Below, one piece after another: positions 33,578 through 41,147 of a stretch of DNA of 64,000 nt. This stretch comes from Anaerolineales bacterium. GTDB taxonomy: Bacteria; Chloroflexota; Anaerolineae; Anaerolineales; Villigracilaceae. The stretch covers positions 744,001 through 808,000 of the forward strand of contig CP129480.1 of assembly GCA_030583885.1 (NCBI GenBank). The letters are read 5' to 3'. Both the position numbers and the translations under genes were made by a program. The notes below the pieces were generated by a model. The model had not been told where the DNA came from and searched no databases. It saw only the letters and a program-made list of their open reading frames with translations. Position 1 is the first letter of the stretch. Every line of letters starts with the position of its first letter.

Positions 33578-34822
33578 CAGTAGTTCACGAAAAGGCTTGA
33601 ACGTGGTTAACTTGGCTCCGACCAAGGAAACCCATAACCATGTCCAAGCCCACAATCAAGATTACCCGAACAATTCGTTCCGAGCAAGTGCTGAATGCCT
33701 TCATGACGGTGGTTCGCAAGAACCTGCCGCTGGAATTGCGAAACACCCGGATCACTGCCGAAGATATCCTGTATGTGTTGGCATACGCCAATGTGCATCG
33801 TTTGAGCATTGAATCGGCTTGTCTGGAGTTGCAGAATGCGCCTTCGGGTAATCGTCTGCGAGAAGTATTAGCCCAGTCGCTGCCAGACCGAGCCGGTTTG
33901 CAGAACCGATTGAACCGCATCTTTCATCGGCAACTCCATCCCAGTGTATGGAAGTGCAAACGCGATTTCAATGTGGCGATTGACCTGACCCTGATCCCAT
34001 ATCATGGTCAGCCGTATGAAGACAGAAAGGAGATCGTACGCAGTGCACCCAAGTCTGGGACAACCCATTTTCATGGTTACGCCACGGTTTCGATTGTGCG
34101 GGACCATCGGCGCTACGTTGTGGCGTTGCGCTTCATCGAACATGGCGAGGATATGGCCGACATCGTCCGCTGGCTGCTGAAACGCCTGAAAACACTCAAA
34201 TTTCGCATTCGACGGGTGTTTTTGGACAAAGGTTTCTGCTCCAAGCCGGTTTTCAAGGTTCTGGACCAACACAAGGTCAGTTTCGTAACGCCCATTCCCG
34301 TGCGTGGCAAGTCGGGCGGTGTGCGGACTTTGTTTCAAGGTAAATCACGTGTCACCACCTACACCTTTAACAGCCCAAAATATGGCATATATACAGTGCA
34401 GGCGGTGGTCGTCCAGCGCTATTCCAAAGGACGCTATGGACGACACAAGAGCAAGTGGTTTGCGTACGCCGTCTCCGGATTGCCCTCTGGCATTTTGCCT
34501 GCCCAGGTGTTTGAACTTTATCGTCAACGCTTCGGCATTGAGTCGAGCTACCGACAAATGAACCAGGTGCGCGCTCGAACTTCCACCCGTAATCCTGTCA
34601 TCCGCTTGCTGCTGGTTGGTTTGGCTTTTGTCTTGTTCAATCTGTACATTGCCTTGCGCCAGAATCTGGCCTCCGCGCTTAAAACACCGTTAGAATCTTT
34701 CAATCGCTTCTGGCTTTCTTTGCGCCGTGTCGCTTTCCTGCTCAGTCGTGCCATTGAACGCTTCTGGGGTGCGACTGAGGTCATTCAACATCAATCATGT
34801 TTTGTGCTTTCGTGATCTACTG
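33578..34822 (+). mobile_element. ISH3-like insertion sequence, copy B (1245 bp)
   Basis: It is inverted relative to copy A, with the same ends CAGTAGTTCACGAAAA and CAGTAGATCACGAAAG. Flanks are ATTAT (33573-33577) and AAAAT (34823-34827), not a duplication here. They pair instead with the copy A flanks if the 31.4 kb between the ISs is flipped. The right flank is the second half of an HNH pseudogene. Confidence 0.95.
33640..34815 (+). CDS. DDE transposase, IS4 superfamily (ISH3-like)
   Basis: The 391-residue protein is identical to the product at 888-2063 except Arg13. DDE residues lie in IDLTLIPYHG, VFLDKGFCS and FGIESSYRQM. The reading frame is intact. The near-identity of the two copies makes them good substrates for homologous recombination. 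Confidence 0.93.
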   Translation: MSKPTIKITRTIRSEQVLNAFMTVVRKNLPLELRNTRITAEDILYVLAYANVHRLSIESACLELQNAPSGNRLREVLAQSLPDRAGLQNRLNRIFHRQLHPSVWKCKRDFNVAIDLTLIPYHGQPYEDRKEIVRSAPKSGTTHFHGYATVSIVRDHRRYVVALRFIEHGEDMADIVRWLLKRLKTLKFRIRRVFLDKGFCSKPVFKVLDQHKVSFVTPIPVRGKSGGVRTLFQGKSRVTTYTFNSPKYGIYTVQAVVVQRYSKGRYGRHKSKWFAYAVSGLPSGILPAQVFELYRQRFGIESSYRQMNQVRARTSTRNPVIRLLLVGLAFVLFNLYIALRQNLASALKTPLESFNRFWLSLRRVAFLLSRAIERFWGATEVIQHQSCFVLS

Positions 34823-34887
34823 AAAATAGATTGTCGCTGTGCAGGCTGCATCATTCCGCTTACGACGCCTTTATTATCGGCGTAACC
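34823..34887 (+). pseudogene. HNH endonuclease remnant, downstream half
   Basis: ENRLSLCRLHHSAYDA then FIIGVT is the C-terminal HNH core (N-LSLC-IHH-A-D). Its upstream half lies at 2126-2242. Joined across one AAAAT, the frame is continuous. A palindromic repeat (34898-34919) then replaces the expected end of the gene. Confidence 0.72.
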
Positions 34888-34897
34888 TTTCCCCCGT

Positions 34898-34919
34898 CCC
34901 CTTCCCTTAAGGGAAGGGG
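34898..34919. repeat. Perfect 22-bp palindrome
   Basis: The half-sites CCCCTTCCCTT and AAGGGAAGGGG are exact complements. It is related to the palindromes ahead of DUF559 genes at 36249 and 37635. It truncates the HNH remnant. Apart from it, 34888-34948 shows nothing recognised. Confidence 0.7.
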
Positions 34920-35019
34920 TGCCTGCTGATTGGGATGAGTCCGCGTAGTGATCTTGTCCTAAAAAAGTGGACACAAAAAATGTCTGGATCCAGTAGACTT
35001 GGAAAACAGGAGCAGGATC

Positions 35020-35334
35020 ATGGACGAAAAGAAAACAAGGTATCGGAAGTACACCGAAGAGTTCAAATTAGAGGCTCTGGAACTTTTGAAGAGCAGCGGA
35101 AAGAGTGCCGGGCAAATTGAACGCGATTTGGGGATCACGCCCGGACTGCTGGTGAAATGGCGCGATCGATACCAAGTGATATCCCAAGGGACAAACCCAA
35201 TGCACTTGGAAGTTAGTGACTTTGAAGCTGCCAAGCGTGAGATCAAACGCTTGCAACGACGGTTGGCAGAAGTGGAAGAAGAGCGCGAGATCCTAAAAAA
35301 AACAATCAACATTTTCTCCCGGGAAAACCAATGA
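35020..35334 (+). CDS. IS3-family OrfA (HTH/leucine-zipper subunit)
   Basis: The 104-residue protein has helix-turn-helix RKYTEEFKLEALELLKSSGK, SAGQIERDLGI, and a coiled coil RLQRRLAEVEEEREILKKTI. The ATG at 35020 follows an AGGAG-type RBS. An A8 run at 35295-35302 is a -1 slippery site. Slippage continues into OrfB as NNQHFLPGKPMRYKF, giving the OrfAB fusion transposase. Confidence 0.92.
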   Translation: MDEKKTRYRKYTEEFKLEALELLKSSGKSAGQIERDLGITPGLLVKWRDRYQVISQGTNPMHLEVSDFEAAKREIKRLQRRLAEVEEEREILKKTINIFSRENQ

Positions 35335-36191
35335 GATACAAATTCATTCGGGAGCATTGCCAGGAGTATAGCGTCAAGCGGATGTGCCAGGTATTGGGTG
35401 TGACGCGAAGTGGGTACTATGCCTGGCAGCCAGAAGCAGTCGGTCCGCGAGAGGTGGAGAATCGGATTCTGGTGGAGCAGATCCGGGCAGAATACAAACT
35501 GAGTCGCGAGACCTATGGCAGTCCGCGCATCCAGGCGGGTCTACAACGCAGAGGGTTCGCCTGTGGACGACATCGAGTCGCACGTTTGATGCGGAGAGAA
35601 GGAATTCGCCCTCAAAAACGAAGGCGCTGGCGTCCCATAACTACGCAGCGCCAGCCAGGTGTGATCCCAGCACCGAATTATCTGAACCAGGATTTTTCTG
35701 CCAGCGCGGCAAACCAGAAATGGGTGAGCGATTTCACCTACATTGATACCGCGGAAGGTTGGTTATATTTAGCAGTGGTTCTGGATTTGTTTTCACGAAA
35801 AGTAGTAGGCTGGGCGATGGCTGCACAAATGGATGCAACCCTTGTCGAGGCAGCCCTGGACATGGCTTTACAAGGACGACAACCGCAGGCAAGCCTGTTA
35901 CATCATTCCGATCAAGGCAGTCAATATACCAGTGCCGCTTATCAAAGCAGTTTAGCAGATGCACATATTCAGGCGAGTATGAGCCGAGTTGGAAATTGTT
36001 ATGACAATGCGGTGGCAGAAAGTTTCTTTGCTACCCTCAAGGTGGAGTGTGTGACCTCTCAATTTGCAACGCAAGCAGTAGCTCGAACAACGATTTTTGA
36101 ATACATTGAGGTTTGGTACAATCGCCAACGCTTGCACTCTTCACTTGGCTACCTCAGCCCGGTTGAGTTTGAGCAACAATCTGGACTTTAA
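35331..36191 (+). CDS. IS3-family OrfB transposase (rve integrase core)
   Basis: The 286-residue protein has an HTH_21-type N-terminus (REHCQEYSVKRMCQVLGVTR). The catalytic core carries DDE in VSDFTYIDT, LLHHSDQGSQYTS and NAVAESFFATLKVE, ending with the YNRQRLHSSLGYLSP motif typical of IS3. The frame lies -1 to orfA with a 4-bp overlap. It is identical in sequence to the copy at 38081-38941. Confidence 0.94.
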   Translation: MRYKFIREHCQEYSVKRMCQVLGVTRSGYYAWQPEAVGPREVENRILVEQIRAEYKLSRETYGSPRIQAGLQRRGFACGRHRVARLMRREGIRPQKRRRWRPITTQRQPGVIPAPNYLNQDFSASAANQKWVSDFTYIDTAEGWLYLAVVLDLFSRKVVGWAMAAQMDATLVEAALDMALQGRQPQASLLHHSDQGSQYTSAAYQSSLADAHIQASMSRVGNCYDNAVAESFFATLKVECVTSQFATQAVARTTIFEYIEVWYNRQRLHSSLGYLSPVEFEQQSGL

Positions 36192-36248
36192 TTGTGTCTA
36201 TTAAACCGGGGCAAGATCAGGTGTGCATTGGGCGGAGATGGTCTGACT

Positions 36249-36280
36249 CCCTCTCCTTTAGGAGAGGGCTGGGGAGAGGT
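36249..36280. repeat. Palindromic leader ahead of DUF559 gene A
   Basis: CCCTCTCCTTTAGGAGAGGG is followed by CTGGGGAGAGGTTTT and TAGAATCC, directly before the DUF559 start. The GAGGTTTT-TAGAATC part recurs before the DUF559 gene at 37782, and a similar box lies before 41186. Confidence 0.65.
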
Positions 36281-36299
36281 TTTGAATTAGAATCCAAAT

Positions 36300-36704
36300 A
36301 TGCCTATCAAGAATATTGTTACAGATCAAATAGTCACCAAGGCAAAACTCGAACGCGCAAAAGAATTGCGGCGTGAGATGACACCTGCGGAAAAACTGCT
36401 GTGGCAGGAAGTCCGCGCCAACAAGTTGGGAGTCCGCTTTCGGAGGCAGCAGGTCATTCAGGGATTCATTGTCGACTTTTATTGTCATCAGGCGGGACTT
36501 GTTGTGGAGGTGGATGGCGATATCCACGATCTACAGAAAGAGGAAGATGAGAGGCGGGAAAAGGTGTTAACTGAGATGGGGTTGAGGATTGTCCGCTTTG
36601 GGAATGATGAGGTTGGGAGGGAGTTGTCCGCTGTGGTGGGGAAGATAAAATCGTGTATCATTGGAGCAGGAGATTTTATTCATGACAAATCAAGAACTCC
36701 TTAG
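36300..36704 (+). CDS. DUF559 (Vsr/PD-(D/E)XK-like) protein A, intact copy
   Basis: The 134-residue protein reads LERAKELRREMTPAEKLLWQ, ANKLGVRFRRQQVIQGFIVD, FYCHQAGLVVEVDGD. The Asp of IVDFYC and Glu/Asp of VEVDGD match the nuclease-like active site of DUF559. Biochemical function is not established for the family. The C-terminus (SCIIGAGDFIHDKSRTP) runs over the start of the DUF433 gene, so it may be a neo-tail. It is the only full-length copy among six DUF559 loci here. Confidence 0.82.
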   Translation: MPIKNIVTDQIVTKAKLERAKELRREMTPAEKLLWQEVRANKLGVRFRRQQVIQGFIVDFYCHQAGLVVEVDGDIHDLQKEEDERREKVLTEMGLRIVRFGNDEVGRELSAVVGKIKSCIIGAGDFIHDKSRTP

Positions 36705-36921
36705 CCGAATTACCATCAACCCCAACATGGCGTTTGGGAAACCTACTATCCGCGGATTGCGCTACTCTGTGGAATGGCTCCTTGAAACGCTCAGTTCAGG
36801 CATGACCAATGAAGAAATCCTTGCAGATTACGAAGACTTGGAAGCCGCTGATATTCAAGCGGTCTTGTTCTATGCTGCGCGGTTAAGCCAGGTCAAGCGG
36901 ATGAGTTTGGTCAACGCATGA
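36682..36921 (+). CDS. DUF433 antitoxin
   Basis: The 79-residue protein reads LLSRITINPNMAFGKPTIRG, then VEWLLETLSSGMTNEEILAD and YEDLEAADIQAVLFYAAR. This is the DUF433 pattern of VapB-like antitoxins that pair with DUF5615. The ATG at 36682 lies inside the end of DUF559, with RBS GGAGCAGGAG. It overlaps the toxin gene by 4 bp. Confidence 0.87.
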   Translation: MTNQELLSRITINPNMAFGKPTIRGLRYSVEWLLETLSSGMTNEEILADYEDLEAADIQAVLFYAARLSQVKRMSLVNA

Positions 36922-37271
36922 ATTTTCTGATCGACGCCAATCTTCCAAGACGCATCACCCGCATTTTTCAAGATCGCGGACATACCGCTGTCCACACGCT
37001 GGAATTACCCGAAGGCAATGCAACCGCAGATGCCGCGTTATTAGACTATTCCGAGACAAACAATTGTGTCATCACAACGAAGGATTCGGATTTCAGCACG
37101 GCGTTCTGGCTTCAAGACCGTCCGCAGAAACTATTGCTGATTTCCACAGGCAATATAAGAAACGTCGAACTGGAAGCTTTGTTGGTTGCAAATTTTGATC
37201 AGTTGATCTCTGCATTGATGGATAATCGGTATGTCGAATTGACTCGAGAGCATGTAATTGTCCATGCATAA
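36918..37271 (+). CDS. DUF5615 PIN-like toxin
   Basis: The 117-residue protein has the motifs FLIDANLPRRI, ADAALLDYSETNNCVITTKD and SDFST of the DUF5615 PIN-like fold, with acidic residues intact. It is probably an RNase toxin neutralised by DUF433. It is followed 30 bp later by DUF2283. Confidence 0.87.
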   Translation: MNFLIDANLPRRITRIFQDRGHTAVHTLELPEGNATADAALLDYSETNNCVITTKDSDFSTAFWLQDRPQKLLLISTGNIRNVELEALLVANFDQLISALMDNRYVELTREHVIVHA

Positions 37272-37301
37272 GTCCAAATCGAGAAGTATTGGAGATAAGC
37301 C

Positions 37302-37508
37302 ATGAAAGTCAATTACGATAGCAAAACCGACATCCTTACTATTATTTTCACTGAGACTCTTGTCGCCGAGAGCGATGAAGATAAGCCAGGTGTGATTCTC
37401 GATTATGATGATAAAGGCAATCTTGTCTCACTGGAAATTCTGGATGCGTCACGGCGAGTCAATGTGCCGAGCAAAATTGAATACCAAGTCTCGCCATTGG
37501 CGGGCTAG
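37302..37508 (+). CDS. DUF2283 protein, copy 2
   Basis: The 68-residue protein MKVNYDSKTDILTIIFTETL, with DEDKPGVILDYDDKGNLVSL, is a clear DUF2283. It is nearly identical to the gene at 40931-41137, including about 20 bases upstream (AAGTATTGGAGATAAGCC) and a downstream hairpin, so a segment was duplicated. Its usual DUF4258 partner is absent. Confidence 0.87.
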   Translation: MKVNYDSKTDILTIIFTETLVAESDEDKPGVILDYDDKGNLVSLEILDASRRVNVPSKIEYQVSPLAG

Positions 37509-37516
37509 ATTGAAAA

Positions 37517-37545
37517 TGAACTCCCAGGAAACTCGGAGTTTTTTG
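37517..37545 (+). terminator. Terminator after DUF2283 copy 2
   Basis: GAACTCC and GGAGTTTTTTG form a short stem with a T6 run. The counterpart after DUF2283 copy 3 (41148-41174) is a stronger form of the same element. Confidence 0.65.
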
Positions 37546-37634
37546 TTGTGTTATGTATCAAATCCAAACGGGGGAGGGAAGAGGAAGAGGATGGACCTTT
37601 CCCCGATTGTGGTAATTGTTCGGCATGTTGAGTT

Positions 37635-37775
37635 GCCCCTTTCCTAAAGGAAAGGGCATGAGGGTGAGTCCTATCTTGTCCGCTGGCACGGACATCTGCA
37701 AAGCAAGTCGCTATGTATGGGCGGTATTGGCTTCTCCCCTTCAGGGGAGACGGGAGAGAGGTTTTATCGTAGAAT
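37635..37775. repeat. Two palindromes and leader before DUF559 gene B
   Basis: GCCCCTTTCC-TAA-GGAAAGGGC (37635-37657) and CTCCCCTTCAGGGGAG (about 37735-37749) are followed by GAGAGAGGTTTT and TAGAATCCCG before the ATG at 37782. No gene is seen in 37546-37781. Confidence 0.65.
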
Positions 37776-38080
37776 CCCGCCATGCCGATCAAGAATATCG
37801 TCACTGGTCAAAAGGTCGCCAAAGAAAAACTGGAACGCGCCAAAGAACTGCGCCGCGAGATGACGCCTGCTGAGAAAATTCTGTGGCAGGAACTACGGGC
37901 AAATAAGTTGGGTGTTCGTTTTAGAAGACAACAAGTTATTCAGGGATTCATTGTTGACTTTTACTGTCACAAGTCCGCGCTGGTTGTTGAGGTGGATGGG
38001 GATAGCCAGCCCCCTCCGTCCTTCGGACACCTCCCCCAAATACGACAGAACTTGATCTTGCCCCGGTTTAATAGACACAA

Positions 38081-38941
38081 TTAAAGTCCAGATTGTTGCT
38101 CAAACTCAACCGGGCTGAGGTAGCCAAGTGAAGAGTGCAAGCGTTGGCGATTGTACCAAACCTCAATGTATTCAAAAATCGTTGTTCGAGCTACTGCTTG
38201 CGTTGCAAATTGAGAGGTCACACACTCCACCTTGAGGGTAGCAAAGAAACTTTCTGCCACCGCATTGTCATAACAATTTCCAACTCGGCTCATACTCGCC
38301 TGAATATGTGCATCTGCTAAACTGCTTTGATAAGCGGCACTGGTATATTGACTGCCTTGATCGGAATGATGTAACAGGCTTGCCTGCGGTTGTCGTCCTT
38401 GTAAAGCCATGTCCAGGGCTGCCTCGACAAGGGTTGCATCCATTTGTGCAGCCATCGCCCAGCCTACTACTTTTCGTGAAAACAAATCCAGAACCACTGC
38501 TAAATATAACCAACCTTCCGCGGTATCAATGTAGGTGAAATCGCTCACCCATTTCTGGTTTGCCGCGCTGGCAGAAAAATCCTGGTTCAGATAATTCGGT
38601 GCTGGGATCACACCTGGCTGGCGCTGCGTAGTTATGGGACGCCAGCGCCTTCGTTTTTGAGGGCGAATTCCTTCTCTCCGCATCAAACGTGCGACTCGAT
38701 GTCGTCCACAGGCGAACCCTCTGCGTTGTAGACCCGCCTGGATGCGCGGACTGCCATAGGTCTCGCGACTCAGTTTGTATTCTGCCCGGATCTGCTCCAC
38801 CAGAATCCGATTCTCCACCTCTCGCGGACCGACTGCTTCTGGCTGCCAGGCATAGTACCCACTTCGCGTCACACCCAATACCTGGCACATCCGCTTGACG
38901 CTATACTCCTGGCAATGCTCCCGAATGAATTTGTATCTCAT
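38081..38941 (-). CDS. IS3-family OrfB transposase (copy 2)
   Basis: The 286-residue protein is identical to that at 35331-36191, with DDE residues in VSDFTYIDT, LLHHSDQGSQYTS and NAVAESFFATL. It is read by -1 frameshifting from orfA. Confidence 0.94.
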   Translation of the reverse strand: MRYKFIREHCQEYSVKRMCQVLGVTRSGYYAWQPEAVGPREVENRILVEQIRAEYKLSRETYGSPRIQAGLQRRGFACGRHRVARLMRREGIRPQKRRRWRPITTQRQPGVIPAPNYLNQDFSASAANQKWVSDFTYIDTAEGWLYLAVVLDLFSRKVVGWAMAAQMDATLVEAALDMALQGRQPQASLLHHSDQGSQYTSAAYQSSLADAHIQASMSRVGNCYDNAVAESFFATLKVECVTSQFATQAVARTTIFEYIEVWYNRQRLHSSLGYLSPVEFEQQSGL

Positions 38942-39252
38942 TGGTTTTCCCGGGAGAAAATGTTGATTGTTTTTTTTAGGATCTCGCGCTCTTCTTCCAC
39001 TTCTGCCAACCGTCGTTGCAAGCGTTTGATCTCACGCTTGGCAGCTTCAAAGTCACTAACTTCCAAGTGCATTGGGTTTGTCCCTTGGGATATCACTTGG
39101 TATCGATCGCGCCATTTCACCAGCAGTCCGGGCGTGATCCCCAAATCGCGTTCAATTTGCCCGGCACTCTTTCCGCTGCTCTTCAAAAGTTCCAGAGCCT
39201 CTAATTTGAACTCTTCGGTGTACTTCCGATACCTTGTTTTCTTTTCGTCCAT
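38938..39252 (-). CDS. IS3-family OrfA (copy 2)
   Basis: The 104-residue protein is identical to that at 35020-35334. HTH plus coiled coil, and the A8 slippery run is conserved. The stop overlaps the orfB start by 4 bp. Confidence 0.92.
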   Translation of the reverse strand: MDEKKTRYRKYTEEFKLEALELLKSSGKSAGQIERDLGITPGLLVKWRDRYQVISQGTNPMHLEVSDFEAAKREIKRLQRRLAEVEEEREILKKTINIFSRENQ

Positions 39253-39535
39253 GATCCTGCTCCTGTTTTCCAAGTCTACTGGATCCAGACATTTTTTGTG
39301 TCCACTTTTTTAGGACAAGATCAACTACCGTCGTATTTGGGGGAGGCTGGGTGGGGGCAAGATGCCAGGCAGGAGAAGGCGTTGTCCGCGTTGGGGCTGA
39401 GGGTGGTCAGATTTAGGAATGATGAGGTCGTGAGGGATGCTTCGCGATCCGCTGTGGTGCGGAGAATAATAGAGTTTGTAGAAAAGTAATAATCTGCCCT
39501 TGTCAAATATCTCAATTTGAGATATAAAATAACCC

Positions 39536-39835
39536 ATGCACATCATTACCCGCAAGACGCTAATCCAATTCTGGGAGAAACACCCAGACAGCCGTATGGC
39601 GTTACAGCGTTGGTTCAAGATCGTGCAAAAAACTGAGTTTCACTCCTTTGCCGAATTGAGACAGGTTTTCCCTTCTGCCGACAAGCTTGACCATTGGGTC
39701 ATCTTCAATATTGGCGGCAACAAATACAGGTTGATCACATCCATTCATTTCAATCGCGGCAAAGTGTATGTCCGTCATGTTCTCACTCATGCAGAATACG
39801 ACCGAGGAGACTGGAAAAATGACACTCGCAACTAA
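39536..39835 (+). CDS. higB: HigB-family toxin
   Basis: The 99-residue protein MHIITRKTLIQFWEKHPDS, LQRWFKIVQKTEFHSFAEL, VFNIGGNKYRLITSIHFNRG (approximate), RHVLTHAEYDRGDW is a typical HigB RelE-fold mRNA interferase. The conserved His/Tyr/Asp tail is present. It starts 46 bp after the DUF559 B stop. The next gene, HigA, overlaps its end. Confidence 0.9.
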   Translation: MHIITRKTLIQFWEKHPDSRMALQRWFKIVQKTEFHSFAELRQVFPSADKLDHWVIFNIGGNKYRLITSIHFNRGKVYVRHVLTHAEYDRGDWKNDTRN

Positions 39836-40217
39836 AGAACTCGAAATCCACTGGGCAAATATTGCACCTTTGCTGTCCATTCGCAACGAGCGTGAATACA
39901 ACGTAGCGGTCAAACGGCTCAATGAATTACTGGATGAGATCGGGGATAATGAGAAACATCCGCTTTATGGGTTGTTGGATACTCTTGGCACACTTATTGA
40001 AATCTATGAAGAAGAGCACTATCCAATTCCTGATGCTACAGGTGCGGAAGTACTGCATTTTCTGATGGAAGAAAATGGTTTAACGCAGTCTGATCTGCCA
40101 GAGGTCGGGTCACAAGGGGTGGTCTCTGAGATATTGAATGGCAAACGCGAATTGAATGTCCGCCAGATTCGATTCCTTGCGGAGAAATTCAAAGTTTCAA
40201 GCGCGGTGTTTTTGTAA
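39819..40217 (+). CDS. higA: HigA-family antitoxin
   Basis: The 132-residue protein has an N-terminal toxin-binding region (HWANIAPLLSIRNEREYNVA). A C-terminal XRE-type HTH follows (FLMEENGLTQSDLPEVGSQG, VVSEILNGKRELNVRQIRFL). The ATG at 39819, inside the end of higB, follows GAGGAGACTGG. Confidence 0.9.
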   Translation: MTLATKELEIHWANIAPLLSIRNEREYNVAVKRLNELLDEIGDNEKHPLYGLLDTLGTLIEIYEEEHYPIPDATGAEVLHFLMEENGLTQSDLPEVGSQGVVSEILNGKRELNVRQIRFLAEKFKVSSAVFL

Positions 40218-40221
40218 AAGA

Positions 40222-40316
40222 TACCAGATAAGAAAGGTGTTGTCCGCTTCGGGAATGATGAGGTTAGGAGGGACATGTCCGCGGTGGTGGGGAAAATAAA
40301 GGAACACTTGAAATAA
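40222..40316 (+). pseudogene. DUF559 C-terminal fragment C
   Basis: PDKKGVVRFGNDEVRRDMSA then VVGKIKEHLK and stop match the last 30 residues of DUF559 A (VRFGNDEVGRELSAVVGKI). It begins 5 bases after the HigA stop, so most of a DUF559 gene was deleted at the TA boundary. Confidence 0.8.
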
Positions 40317-40379
40317 AAACTCTACGATCCTGGAGAAATGCCTTGCGCCTGTGTACAATTGTGCATATAATCAGGTTCG

Positions 40380-40660
40380 ATGAGCTACGAATGGGATCCC
40401 AGCAAGGCAAAGTCAAACTACAAGAAACATCGCGTCAAATTCGCCGATGCTGTTGGTGTATTTGAAGATGAAAATGCCATCACCATCGAAGACGATCACG
40501 AAAAAGAAGATCGTTTTATCACCACGGCAGGGATTTTCTGAGTCGAATCCTGGTTGTGGTGTACACGTTTCGCGATATTGTTATTCGAATCATTTCCGCG
40601 CGGAAAGCCACCGCGCGTGAAAGAAAGATGTATGAGGATCAAGATGAAGAAAGAATATAA
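40380..40660 (+). pseudogene. brnT: BrnT-type toxin gene with frameshift
   Basis: MSYEWDPSKAKSNYKKHRVK, FADAVGVFEDENAITIEDDH is the BrnT N-terminal half. It hits TGA after TTAGIF (about 40540). In another frame the sequence continues LSRILVVVYTFRDIVIRIIS, ARKATARERKMYE, the BrnT C-terminal half with its Arg-rich motif. A single-base indel near 40535 probably inactivated the toxin, unless it is a sequencing error. Confidence 0.82.
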
Positions 40661-40901
40661 CTTTAGCAAAGGCAAACGCGGCGCGGTTGTCCCTGCACCG
40701 AAAGGCAAGACCCGTATCACCATCCGCATTGATGATGATATTCTGGATTGGTTCCGCGGCGAGGTGGAAGCGGCGGGCGGTGGAAATTACCAGACTCTGA
40801 TCAATCAGGCTTTACGCGAATATCTGAATCAGCAACAACAACCGCTGGAAGAATTATTGCGGCGTGTTGTGCGCGAGGAATTGCATAGCGTGACAGAATA
40901 A
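40644..40901 (+). CDS. brnA: BrnA-type antitoxin
   Basis: In this 85-residue protein the N-terminal YNFSKGKRGAVVPAPKGKTR is followed by a ribbon-helix-helix-like segment ITIRIDDDILDWFRGEVEAA and NYQTLINQALREYL. It overlaps the end of the broken toxin frame. It is an intact antitoxin with a broken toxin, i.e. an orphan antitoxin state. Confidence 0.88.
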   Translation: MKKEYNFSKGKRGAVVPAPKGKTRITIRIDDDILDWFRGEVEAAGGGNYQTLINQALREYLNQQQQPLEELLRRVVREELHSVTE

Positions 40902-40930
40902 GCAAGATCGAAAAGTATTGGAGATAAGCC

Positions 40931-41137
40931 ATGAAAGTCAATTATGATAGCAAAACCGATATCCTTGCCATTATTTTCACAGACACTCTTGTTGCTGAGA
41001 GCGATGAGGATAAGCCAGGCGTGATTCTGGATTACGACGATAAAGGTAATCTTGTCTCGCTGGAAATCATGGGTGCTTCACGGCGAGTCAATGTGCCAAG
41101 TAAAATAGAATATCAAATCTCGCCTGTGGCGGGATAG
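40931..41137 (+). CDS. DUF2283 protein, copy 3
   Basis: The 68-residue protein differs from copy 2 by a few residues (LAIIFTDTL, IMGASRRVNV, QISPVAG). It sits after BrnA just as copy 2 sits after the DUF5615 toxin, followed by a hairpin and a DUF559 start. Confidence 0.87.
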   Translation: MKVNYDSKTDILAIIFTDTLVAESDEDKPGVILDYDDKGNLVSLEIMGASRRVNVPSKIEYQISPVAG

Positions 41138-41147
41138 CATGAAAATG

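Larger units (their letters stand above)
34949..36219 (+). mobile_element. IS3-family insertion sequence, copy 1 (1271 bp)
   Basis: The ends TGATCTTGTCC and GGGGCAAGATCA are inverted repeats, and the limits match copy 2 exactly. Flanking trinucleotides are TAG and GGT, so no target duplication is left. A deletion or rearrangement beside this copy is likely. Confidence 0.9.
38053..39323 (-). mobile_element. IS3-family insertion sequence, copy 2 (1271 bp)
   Basis: It is the same element as 34949-36219 in opposite orientation. It is flanked by a 3-bp target duplication ACT (38050-38052 and 39324-39326), so this copy is at its original insertion site, inside the MITE-like element. Confidence 0.93.
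38008..39357. repeat. MITE-like element in DUF559 gene B (interrupted by IS3)
   Basis: The left half (38008-38052) has GCCCCCTCCG and CCTCCCCCAAATACGAC. The right half (39324-39357) has GTCGTATTTGGGGGAGG and GGGTGGGGGC, inverted. A second, uninterrupted copy is at 41242-41348, also inside a DUF559 gene. Confidence 0.7.
37782..39489 (+). pseudogene. DUF559 gene B, split by MITE-like element and IS3 copy 2
   Basis: The first part (37782-38007) reads LERAKELRREMTPAEKILWQ through LVVEVDGD. The second part (39358-39489) resumes with DARQEKALSALGLRVVRFRN and ends in RRIIEFVEK. Between them lie the halves of a palindromic MITE-like element with a 1271-bp IS3 element inside it. So there were two successive insertions into one DUF559 gene. 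Confidence 0.85.

Noticed and set aside
34949..39323. The two inverted IS3 copies as a composite transposon carrying TA genes
   Set aside because: Copy 2 has its own ACT duplication and sits inside a MITE-like element in DUF559 B. The outer flanks (TAG and ACT) do not match, so there is no sign of joint transposition.
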